Of a stretch of DNA of 5,645 bases, positions 1 through 5,585 are shown one piece after another. The stretch comes from Anaerolineae bacterium (GTDB lineage Bacteria > Chloroflexota > Anaerolineae > B4-G1 > SLSP01), in assembly GCA_016928755.1 (NCBI GenBank), contig JAFGKB010000039.1, positions 1 through 5,645 of the forward strand, in the 5' to 3' direction. The first letter of the stretch is position 1, and each line of letters starts with the position of its first letter. The notes under the pieces are model-generated. The model was given only the letters and a program-made list of their open reading frames with translations, was not told the DNA's origin and did not search any database. The translations under genes were made by a program, and so were the position numbers.

Positions 1-1
1 C

Positions 2-688
2 AATCTCCAAAAAGCTCGTATAGCTAATGACCTTTTTGCCACTCGTTGGGCCGGTTTTAAGATGATGACGGCTATTATAGATTGTTTAGCAATGGTTAAC
101 CAGACCTTCTTCGCTAAATTCTGGGTCTCTAACCTGGAACCTGTAGCGCAATTATCCCTTAAGCCGGATGGTCTTCTGGATATGGTTGAGATTATATCCA
201 CATCAGGTGATCTGGCCTTAATACAGGAAACGGCGGAATCCCTGGTTGCGGCTACCCGGTCGTTGCTGCTTAATGAGCAGCACACTATTAAATGCTCTAA
301 TACGGTTGATGAGATCTTCGGGGGGTTCTATGCCGGCATCAAGGAATATGTGAACAAGATTCTATCGGCTTGTGAGAAGCGCAATATGGTCGCCGTGAGC
401 TACGATGCGGCATATTTACAGAGTGATATGGCCAGTATGTTGGTCCATGCTGAGACCGGTGTCCAGTACACTGATTTTAATATTGTCAGTGAGTACCGCC
501 GGCATTTTGACCAACTCCAATTCCCGGACCTTTCTGAGGTTATTGCTAAGGGTGACTTTGACGCAATCAAAGAACAGATACAGCTTTTTGATGAGCGCTC
601 TCAAGAATACTTCGCTTGCAACTCGGTGGATATGAATGTTATAGAATCTATGGAGAGCTTAAAAGCGTTTATTGAGCGAAAACCGTAA
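2..688 (+). CDS. 3' part of an unrecognised mainly helical protein (5'-truncated by window edge)
   Basis: The frame is open from the first bases of the window to the TAA at 686-688. The first in-frame ATG (62) has no Shine-Dalgarno sequence, and the codons before it read as normal protein, so the real start almost certainly lies upstream. About 228 residues are visible. They are rich in amphipathic helix-like stretches, with no signal peptide, no clear membrane segment and no metal-binding cysteine pattern (the few cysteines are scattered). The general look, a run of helices after a region ending in RWAGFK, loosely resembles the helical C-terminal part of nucleotidyltransferase-like proteins, but no catalytic motif is visible here and I do not assign that function. 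It is convergent with the beta-helix gene and separated from it by a strong stem-loop. Coding status is well supported; function is unknown. Confidence 0.8.
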   Translation, partial: NLQKARIANDLFATRWAGFKMMTAIIDCLAMVNQTFFAKFWVSNLEPVAQLSLKPDGLLDMVEIISTSGDLALIQETAESLVAATRSLLLNEQHTIKCSNTVDEIFGGFYAGIKEYVNKILSACEKRNMVAVSYDAAYLQSDMASMLVHAETGVQYTDFNIVSEYRRHFDQLQFPDLSEVIAKGDFDAIKEQIQLFDERSQEYFACNSVDMNVIESMESLKAFIERKP

Positions 689-729
689 AAAAGAAGGTGC
701 AACGCACTTTCTTAAGTGCGTTGCACCTT
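687..729 (-). terminator. Intrinsic terminator of the beta-helix gene, possibly bidirectional
   Basis: Arms at 694-709 and 714-729 are perfect inverted repeats of 16 bp around a 4-nt loop (TCTT). Read on the minus strand the hairpin is followed by C and then six T (complement of the A-run at 687-692), which is the form of a Rho-independent terminator. It lies 15 nt after the stop of the minus-strand gene. On the plus strand there is no T-run after the stem, only an A-run before it, so any effect on the plus-strand gene ending at 688 would be weaker. Confidence 0.88.
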
Positions 730-743
730 ATAACCCCACCTTT

Positions 744-2018
744 TCAGCCGGCTTGAGACCCTTTTTTCGTTAGTAACTGTCCTGCAACTATAACCAGCAT
801 AAACAATATGCCATAAATGATGTAGCGGGTATTATTGCTCGCTTCGGCTTCAAATGCCCCAATATCACAGCCCTTTCCCTGGGGGCGTGGGTTTCCTTGT
901 TGGTCTGTCTTCACAACACAGGCATTTTTCGGTGCCGCATCAATTGCCGGGCTGTCAGGATGGAGTGTATAAATCTGTATATCGTTGTCGGTGGCTTCTT
1001 CCATTACTAGTAGGGGGTCACCAGAGTATAGAGCTTCACAGTTTCCATGTTTTACCAGATTATGGCTGTTACCTACTACTGTTGCGTGGTCCCCTAAGAA
1101 ACAGTCGGTAGTGTTATATTTGCTAGGCTGAATTGTGTTATTGGCGATTAGTGTGTTAGTGTAGTTTAATTGCCCGCGTATAACTTCTTTTTCTCGTGTG
1201 CCTCTAACGTAAATTCCCCCGGCGTTATTGGCACTGTTATAGATAATCGTGCTATGGATAAACTTCCCTCTACCGTTGAGATATATTCCTCCGCCGTTAT
1301 TGGTGGTGCTGTTATCACTGACGGTGCTGTTGATAAGCTCCAAAGTTCCCTGGCACGCGACATGTACACCGCCCCCTTTTCCCCGGGCGGTATTATTGCT
1401 GATGAGCGTGTTGGTAAGCGTGGCGACCCCTTCCATAATCTTAATTCCCCCACCGGTATTGCATTCCAGGAACGTATCACCGCCGGTTGCTGTGTTGTGA
1501 CTGATGATACTATTACTCACTGCCATTGTACGCTGGTTGAAAAGCCCACCGCCTGCGCTGGCGTGGTTGTGGTGGATGATGCAATCTTCTACTTTTACTA
1601 TGCCTTCATTGCGGATCCCTCCGCCGGATTGGGGTGTTCCTGATGGATTGCCATGCCGGATTGTCATTGTCTTGATAGTGACCGCTGCTCCCTCTGAGAT
1701 AAAAAAGACCCGGTCGTTAGCTTCCTCAATACTAGGACCGGCCTGTATTAGGGTTTTTTCTCTTCCTTGCCCTTGGATTGTGACATCTTTATTAACCATA
1801 ATGCCTGATTCGGTATGGATAGCATCAGTTATATTGATAACATCACCGGCTGTTGTTGTGGGGGCGTCAATAGCTTCTTGAATAGTGGTGAAATCACAAC
1901 CGGTATCACATACTGTTATCGTATCACCTAGAACTATATTGGCGGGTAGCAGGGTCAATAAGACTGTGGATAAAACAACATATAGAAAATGGGGGAACCT
2001 TTGTTTAAAGCCTTGCAT
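744..2018 (-). CDS. Secreted, membrane-anchored right-handed beta-helix protein with choice-of-anchor-Q-like C-terminus
   Basis: The product is about 424 residues. It starts with a Sec-type signal peptide: basic start (KQR), hydrophobic core (LYVVLSTVLLTLL), and likely cleavage near VLG-D around residue 32. Roughly residues 95-300 hold imperfect repeats of about 20-30 residues of the type GGGI-x-G-STI-x-NNTA, rich in Asn, Gly, Thr and Ser, as in right-handed parallel beta-helices of the pectate-lyase-like fold. Near residues 354-392 comes the SPAIDA ... PRPQG ... CDIGAFE signature common at the end of choice-of-anchor Q proteins. A hydrophobic segment at about 400-417 followed by KKG suggests a C-terminal membrane anchor with the helix domain outside the cell. 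Two start codons are adjacent (2021 and 2018). The second lies 5 nt from GGAGG and the first only 2 nt, so 2018 is preferred. Polysaccharide binding or cleavage is possible, but no catalytic residues are evident. The gene is transcribed away from the regulator at 2200. Confidence 0.85.
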   Translation of the reverse strand: MQGFKQRFPHFLYVVLSTVLLTLLPANIVLGDTITVCDTGCDFTTIQEAIDAPTTTAGDVINITDAIHTESGIMVNKDVTIQGQGREKTLIQAGPSIEEANDRVFFISEGAAVTIKTMTIRHGNPSGTPQSGGGIRNEGIVKVEDCIIHHNHASAGGGLFNQRTMAVSNSIISHNTATGGDTFLECNTGGGIKIMEGVATLTNTLISNNTARGKGGGVHVACQGTLELINSTVSDNSTTNNGGGIYLNGRGKFIHSTIIYNSANNAGGIYVRGTREKEVIRGQLNYTNTLIANNTIQPSKYNTTDCFLGDHATVVGNSHNLVKHGNCEALYSGDPLLVMEEATDNDIQIYTLHPDSPAIDAAPKNACVVKTDQQGNPRPQGKGCDIGAFEAEASNNTRYIIYGILFMLVIVAGQLLTKKGSQAG

Positions 2019-2022
2019 CATC

Positions 2023-2028
2023 TCCTCC
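2023..2028 (-). promoter_or_regulatory. Ribosome-binding site that decides between two tandem ATG starts
   Basis: On the minus strand GGAGGA directly precedes the tandem ATGs. GGAGG ends 5 nt before the ATG at 2018 and only 2 nt before the ATG at 2021, which favours the downstream codon for the beta-helix gene. Confidence 0.65.
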
Positions 2029-2071
2029 GGTGAAAAATTGGGATTTTGGACCTTTAGCCAAATACATCACC

Positions 2072-2100
2072 AGCATATCATAGGCTCAAGCGTAATACAA
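2072..2100 (-). promoter_or_regulatory. Candidate sigma-70-type promoter for the beta-helix gene
   Basis: Read on the minus strand: TTGTAT (2100-2095), a 17-nt spacer, then TATGCT (2077-2072), preceded by TGA as in an extended -10. Transcription would start near 2065, giving a leader of about 47 nt before the ATG at 2018. Found by eye; short promoter motifs occur often by chance. Confidence 0.4.
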
Positions 2101-2132
2101 TTGGTCATATGGGGGATTTTTTAGGAAGCGCG

Positions 2133-2161
2133 TTTACAAAATCTGAAAAACGTTATATAGT
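2133..2161 (+). promoter_or_regulatory. Candidate sigma-70-type promoter for the Crp/Fnr regulator gene
   Basis: TTTACA (2133-2138), a 17-nt spacer and TATAGT (2156-2161) make a good match to the -35/-10 consensus. The predicted start near 2168 leaves a leader of about 32 nt. The hexamer GTTATA occurs twice 11 nt apart (2152-2157 and 2163-2168), overlapping the -10 and start region, and could be part of a regulatory site. Confidence 0.5.
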
Positions 2162-2199
2162 TGTTATAGAAGTATTCACTGTTTAGCCTACAGATAAAG

Positions 2200-2874
2200 A
2201 TGTCCAAACACATATACCAAGAATTACGCAAAATAGCCCTGTTGACTGATTTACCGGAAGATGCCCTGGATTGTATAGCTAAAGTAGCCATCCGCCGTAC
2301 CTACGCAAAAGGTGAAACTATCTTCCTTGCCGGTCAGCCATGCCAAGCCGTCTACCTCCTTGTCTCAGGTGACGTACTCATCTATCGCCTCTCACCGGAA
2401 GGCCGCCGCCAGATATTGGCCGAGTTACATCCTGGTCAGGCATTTAATACCGTTCCCCCCTTCCTGCCTGACCCCATTAGCGCTTCTAGTGCTGATGCCT
2501 TGACTCGTGTAGTACTTTACGCAATCCTCATCGAGGATTTCTTGCGGCTAGTAGAGCAGTGCCCGAAGTTATCAATGATCATTATGCAGGATTTTGCTGT
2601 GCGTCTCGCTCATTTGACCTCCTTGGTAGAGGACCTAGCCCTCTATTCAGTGCGCCAACGTATGGCCCGGTTCTTGTTGGACTCGGCTGCGGCCGGGAAA
2701 ATGACCCAACGCTGGACCTATGATGACATCGCTGAGCGTTTAGGTTCGGTGCGGGATGTCGTCGGTCGCTGTCTGCGTGGTTTTGAGGAGCAAGGATTGC
2801 TACGCCGGGAACGTGGGCGTCTGGTCTTGGTGGAGCGGGAGCGATTGGAAGAGATAGCCCTTAAAGATATCTAA
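2200..2874 (+). CDS. Crp/Fnr-family transcriptional regulator, HcpR-like by context
   Basis: The product is 224 residues, the usual length for this family. Residues about 15-120 form the cyclic-nucleotide-binding-like beta-roll (start LLTDLPEDALDCIAKVAI, then YAKGETIFLAGQP and YLLVSGDVLIYRLSPEGRR). A dimerisation helix follows, then a winged helix-turn-helix from about W172, with recognition helix R185-D-V-V-G-R190. The GEL...RSA cAMP-binding signature of E. coli CRP is absent (the region reads GQAFNTVPPFLPDP), so cAMP is an unlikely ligand. There is no Fnr-type N-terminal cysteine cluster; the cysteines are scattered. The ATG at 2200 is poorly served by an SD (only AGATAAAG-like), but the start fits the family's N-terminus. 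Neighbouring ferredoxin and hcp genes suggest it plays the HcpR role, activating them on nitrosative stress; in some bacteria HcpR senses NO through heme. Family assignment is firm; the HcpR role is inference. Confidence 0.9.
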   Translation: MSKHIYQELRKIALLTDLPEDALDCIAKVAIRRTYAKGETIFLAGQPCQAVYLLVSGDVLIYRLSPEGRRQILAELHPGQAFNTVPPFLPDPISASSADALTRVVLYAILIEDFLRLVEQCPKLSMIIMQDFAVRLAHLTSLVEDLALYSVRQRMARFLLDSAAAGKMTQRWTYDDIAERLGSVRDVVGRCLRGFEEQGLLRRERGRLVLVERERLEEIALKDI

Positions 2875-2879
2875 AAATA

Positions 2880-2891
2880 AGACTTTTGTCT
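2880..2891. promoter_or_regulatory. Candidate Fnr/HcpR-type operator upstream of the ferredoxin-hcp operon
   Basis: AGAC-TTTT-GTCT is a perfect 12-bp dyad with 4-bp half-sites and a 4-bp spacer, the spacing of Fnr-family sites. The GAC-N4-GTC core resembles the TTGAC-N4-GTCAA type of site as I recall it for Fnr/HcpR-like regulators. The dyad centre (2885.5) is 41.5 bp upstream of the start predicted from the -10 at 2915-2920, the classical class II activator position. A match this short could be chance. Confidence 0.4.
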
Positions 2892-2911
2892 GAGATAGGA
2901 TAACGCCTTTC

Positions 2912-2920
2912 TGTTACGCT
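2912..2920 (+). promoter_or_regulatory. Candidate extended -10 of the ferredoxin-hcp promoter
   Basis: TGT-TACGCT is an extended -10 (TGn plus a hexamer matching the first, second and last consensus bases). No good -35 lies 16-18 bp upstream, as expected of an activator-dependent promoter. The start would be near 2927, leaving a leader of about 28 nt that contains GAAAGG before the ATG at 2955. Confidence 0.35.
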
Positions 2921-2954
2921 TTAAGTGTATGAAGAAAGGTGTTTTATTTTTATT

Positions 2955-3170
2955 ATGGAAGCTTTAATTCTACCGGAGATTGACTTTGCAAAATGCACTT
3001 GTTGTGGGGTATGCGAAATCCTATGTCCTGAACATGCCATTGAAGTGCAGGATACCGGGCCGGTTTTTATCCGGCCACAAGCCTGTATTTATTGTGGTTT
3101 ATGTGAGAGTAGCTGTCCTGAGCACGCTGTGATTTTGCGATATGCCATTGTCTGGGAGGATTTGAGCTAA
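2955..3170 (+). CDS. frdX: Small 2[4Fe-4S] ferredoxin, FrdX-like
   Basis: The 71-residue product has two complete CxxCxxCxxxCP motifs: C14, C17, C20, C24 and C44, C47, C50, C54. They should bind two [4Fe-4S] clusters for low-potential electron transfer in the cytoplasm. Both motifs continue PEHA, a sign of internal duplication. An extra cysteine (C16) sits inside the first motif. The frame is open further upstream to a GTG at 2925, but that codon has no SD and would lie upstream of the predicted transcript start. ATG 2955 gives the usual short N-terminus. Its best SD (GAAAGG, 2934-2939) is 15 nt away, which is long, so the start is not fully certain. The gene ends 20 nt before hcp. Ferredoxin-like genes next to hcp in HcpR regulons have been called frdX and probably supply electrons to Hcp in place of the E. 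coli reductase Hcr; the symbol rests on this context. Confidence 0.85.
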   Translation: MEALILPEIDFAKCTCCGVCEILCPEHAIEVQDTGPVFIRPQACIYCGLCESSCPEHAVILRYAIVWEDLS

Positions 3171-3190
3171 TTAGAGAGAGGGAGGTTTGT

Positions 3191-4870
3191 ATGTCTATGT
3201 TCTGTTATCAGTGTCAGGAAGCTGCCAAGAATACCGGTTGTACGGTACAGGGGGTATGTGGTAAGCCCCCAGAAGTGGCACATTTACAAGACTTGTTGGT
3301 CTGGTTGCTCAAAGGGATATCCTTTTGGGGTGTAAACGGCCGTAAACTAGGTGTTTCCTCTCCTGAAGCGGACCTCTTTGTAGCGAAGGCCCTTTTTGCT
3401 ACGATCACCAATGCTAATTTTGATCCTGAGCGCTTTAGTCAGCTCGTCGCCGAGGCTATTCAATTGCGTGATGCCTTGCGTGCCGAGGCCCAGGCTGCTT
3501 GTGAGGTTCAGCATAAGACCCCGTGTAGTGCGGATCTGCCCGAGGTGGCGACCTGGGTTCCGAAGTCTTATGCTGCCCAGACTCTCGATTTTAAGGGCCA
3601 ATTAGTAGGAGTGCTTGCTGACCCGGACTTGGATGCGGATATTCGCTCACTGCGTGAGTTGTTGATCTATGGCCTCAAGGGGCTGGCGGCTTATACCGAC
3701 CATGCCTATGTTCTGGAACACTATAACGATGCGTTGTTAGCGTTCTTGCAGGAGGCTTTGCTGGCGACGACTGATGATACTCTCGGTGCTGAGGCGTTGG
3801 TAGGTTTAGTGCTTAAGGCCGGTGAGATGGGCGTGGAGGCGATGCGCTTGTTGGATGAGGCAAATACCAGTACTTATGGTCATCCTGAGCCTACGCAGGT
3901 TAACATTGGTGTCCGTCCTGGCCCGGGTATCTTGGTCAGTGGTCATGATTTGCGTGACCTTGAGGAACTCTTGGAACAGACTCAGGGAACCGGTATCAAT
4001 ATCTATACTCATGGTGAGATGTTGCCGGCCAATGCTTACCCGGCTTTTAAAAAGTACGATCACTTTGTGGGGAACTACGGCGGCTCATGGTGGCACCAGC
4101 GTGAGGAATTTGAGTCGTTTGGTGGCGCTATCTTGTTGACAACTAACTGCCTTGTTCCACCCAAGGACAGCTATACAGACCGGCTTTTTACAACCGGGAT
4201 GGTTGGTTGGCCAGATATTCCTTATATCCCTGATCGTGAGGCCGGCAAACAAAAGGACTTCAGTGCTGTGATTGCCAGGGCTAAAGAGTGCGATGCTCCA
4301 GAAGCCTTGGAGGAGGGCACGATTCCTATTGGCTTTGCCCGCAATGCGGTGATGTCAGTAGCCGATAAGGTGATTGCTGCGGTACAAGATGGTGCGATTA
4401 AGCGTTTTGTCGTGATGGCCGGTTGTGATGGCCGTCATAAGTCCCGCAACTACTATACCGAAATCGCCGAACAGTTGCCTGCTGACCATGTTATTCTTAC
4501 CGCCGGCTGTGCCAAATACCGCTACAATAAACTTGACCTGGGCGACATCGGGGGGATTCCCCGGATATTGGATGCCGGGCAATGTAATGACTCCTATTCA
4601 TTGGCCTACATTGCTTTACAACTTAAAGAAGCATTGGGCTTGGATGATATTAATGACTTGCCTATCTCCTACGACATCGCCTGGTATGAACAGAAGGCCA
4701 TTATCGTATTGTTGGCGTTGCTTTATTTAGGTGTGAAGCACATCCGCTTAGGACCGACCCTACCGGCATTCTTGTCCCCCGGTGTTGTGGATGTGTTGGT
4801 CAAGAACTTTGATATTATGCCTATTACCACTGTGGAAGAAGACTTGGCCGCGATTATGGTTGGAAAGTAG
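3191..4870 (+). CDS. hcp: Hybrid cluster protein (hydroxylamine reductase / NO reductase), class I
   Basis: The 559-residue product has every expected ligand. N-terminal C5, C8, C17 and C23 (Cx2Cx8Cx5C) bind the cubane cluster, in the class I spacing typical of anaerobes rather than the class II spacing of E. coli. The hybrid Fe-S-O cluster ligands follow in order: H252 (SGHD), E276 (THGEMLPA), C320 (TNCLVPP), C412 (AGCDGRH, expected to carry the persulfide), C440 (TAGCAKYRYN), C465 (AGQCNDS), E500 and K502 (WYEQK). Their spacing is nearly identical to that of the Desulfovibrio vulgaris protein. The enzyme family reduces hydroxylamine to ammonia in vitro, and E. coli Hcp is an NO reductase protecting against nitrosative stress. 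GGAGG (3181-3185) is 5 nt before the ATG at 3191. It follows the ferredoxin gene closely and is followed after 10 nt by the MoaD-like gene. Full length, with no sign of damage. Confidence 0.98.
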   Translation: MSMFCYQCQEAAKNTGCTVQGVCGKPPEVAHLQDLLVWLLKGISFWGVNGRKLGVSSPEADLFVAKALFATITNANFDPERFSQLVAEAIQLRDALRAEAQAACEVQHKTPCSADLPEVATWVPKSYAAQTLDFKGQLVGVLADPDLDADIRSLRELLIYGLKGLAAYTDHAYVLEHYNDALLAFLQEALLATTDDTLGAEALVGLVLKAGEMGVEAMRLLDEANTSTYGHPEPTQVNIGVRPGPGILVSGHDLRDLEELLEQTQGTGINIYTHGEMLPANAYPAFKKYDHFVGNYGGSWWHQREEFESFGGAILLTTNCLVPPKDSYTDRLFTTGMVGWPDIPYIPDREAGKQKDFSAVIARAKECDAPEALEEGTIPIGFARNAVMSVADKVIAAVQDGAIKRFVVMAGCDGRHKSRNYYTEIAEQLPADHVILTAGCAKYRYNKLDLGDIGGIPRILDAGQCNDSYSLAYIALQLKEALGLDDINDLPISYDIAWYEQKAIIVLLALLYLGVKHIRLGPTLPAFLSPGVVDVLVKNFDIMPITTVEEDLAAIMVGK

Positions 4871-4880
4871 GTGTTGCATT

Positions 4881-5204
4881 ATGGCTGAAGTTGAAATTCA
4901 TCTCTATGGTAAGTTACGCCGCCTGGTTCCTGAATCCCGTGCTACAGAAGAGACCGTTATTCATACTGCCCCGTGCCCTGGGGAAAGTGTTATAAGCTTA
5001 CTTATGCGGATAGGCGTACCGCTTGAGGAGCTTTACCATATCTTTCTTAACGGTACTTTGCTCTATACCCATAATACTATGGCTCCCTGGTTGCGCTATC
5101 CCCAGGCCCAGGATGATGTGTGGAACTGGGAATCTGATGTACCTGTGAAGTCCGGTGATCGTCTGGGCCTCTTTGGTCAGGACATGGCGACCCTGGTGGT
5201 GTAA
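4881..5204 (+). CDS. MoaD/ThiS-like beta-grasp protein lacking the C-terminal Gly-Gly
   Basis: The product is 107 residues, longer than typical MoaD (about 80). It begins with a beta strand (VEIHLYGKLRRLVPE), has a central GESVISLLMRIGVPLEELYHIFLNG stretch (34-58 region) like the MoaD/ThiS helix and following strand, and ends with VKSGDRLGLF (89-98) like the closing strands. A Trp-rich insertion lies between (about 62-87). The terminus is ATLVV, not GG, so the adenylation and thiocarboxylate chemistry of sulfur carriers cannot occur on it as encoded. The start was set at ATG 4881, 10 nt after the hcp stop with AGGTG at 4869-4873. An upstream in-frame ATG at 4782 lies inside hcp and is not favoured. 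The operon position suggests a small accessory or partner protein for Hcp or the ferredoxin; this is inference. Fold assignment is moderate. Confidence 0.8.
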   Translation: MAEVEIHLYGKLRRLVPESRATEETVIHTAPCPGESVISLLMRIGVPLEELYHIFLNGTLLYTHNTMAPWLRYPQAQDDVWNWESDVPVKSGDRLGLFGQDMATLVV

Positions 5205-5233
5205 AAGTTTAATTGTGAGAGGAGATTTAATAC

Positions 5234-5572
5234 ATGGAAATTATCAATGCATTAGACAAAGCCGATATACCCAACGCTCATGGTATCAGTGCTAAGGAGC
5301 TACACAGTACTGAGCATGTTCAAACTGTTATGATTACGTTGCAACCAGGGGAAGGGCTTAAGTTACACCTTACCCCGGTGGATGTTTTCTTCTATGTACT
5401 TGAGGGGGCCGGGATGGTGGAGATTGGTGGGGAACAGAAACCGGTTCAAAAAGACCAGCTTATCGTCAGTCCCGCGCGTATTCCCCATCGCCTGTGGAAT
5501 GATAACGCTGTCGTTTTCCGTTTCTTGGTCGTCAAGACCCCGCGTCAAAAAGAAAAGACCCGGCTTTTATAG
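5234..5572 (+). CDS. Small single-domain cupin with reduced metal-ligand set
   Basis: The product is 112 residues, one cupin barrel. Motif 1 (G39 to G58, with HLTPVDVFFYVLEG) keeps H45 but has T47 in place of the second His and V51 in place of the Glu. Motif 2 (P80 to N89, SPARIPHRLWN) keeps H85 and N89. Only two of the usual four metal ligands therefore remain. The HxTPVDVFFYVLEG form is, as far as I recall, a recurring variant among small cupins of anaerobes, so it looks like a family trait and not decay. AGGAG (5220-5224) is 9 nt before the ATG. It follows the MoaD-like gene by 29 nt and precedes the next gene by 13 nt. Substrate and activity are unknown; a sensing or structural role, or binding of an unusual metal, is possible. 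Confidence 0.85.
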   Translation: MEIINALDKADIPNAHGISAKELHSTEHVQTVMITLQPGEGLKLHLTPVDVFFYVLEGAGMVEIGGEQKPVQKDQLIVSPARIPHRLWNDNAVVFRFLVVKTPRQKEKTRLL

Positions 5573-5585
5573 AGAGGAGTAAACT

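Noticed and set aside
62..64. Complete first gene starting at ATG 62
   Set aside because: There is no ribosome-binding site, and the frame remains open with protein-like codons to the window edge, so the gene is 5'-truncated.
1170..2124. Plus-strand open frames opposite the beta-helix gene
   Set aside because: They are antisense shadows of a repetitive coding sequence, with no SD and no recognisable protein features. The minus-strand frame has a signal peptide, repeats and a known C-terminal signature.
2179..2193. CTGT-N7-ACAG hairpin just before the regulator start
   Set aside because: A 4-bp stem in an AT-rich leader is expected by chance, and no riboswitch-like structure surrounds it.
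2880..2891. AGAC-TTTT-GTCT as a terminator after the regulator gene
   Set aside because: A 4-bp stem with no following T-run is too weak for an intrinsic terminator, so read-through from the regulator into the operon remains possible.
2901..2916. TAAC-N8-GTTA inverted repeat before the ferredoxin gene as the operator
   Set aside because: The half-sites are only 4 bp, do not extend in either direction and overlap the proposed -10. The AGAC-N4-GTCT dyad has Fnr-type spacing and better geometry.
2925..2954. GTG start for the ferredoxin at 2925
   Set aside because: It has no Shine-Dalgarno sequence, would add an unusual hydrophobic and Cys-containing N-terminus, and lies at or before the predicted transcript start.
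3214..4582. Minus-strand and alternative-frame open frames within hcp
   Set aside because: Hcp is intact with all cluster ligands over the whole span; the overlapping frames have no starts with SD and no recognisable domains.
4782..4880. Longer MoaD-like protein starting inside hcp
   Set aside because: The extension is hcp sequence in another frame, with no matching SD. ATG 4881 has an SD-like AGGTG and gives a normal beta-grasp N-terminus.
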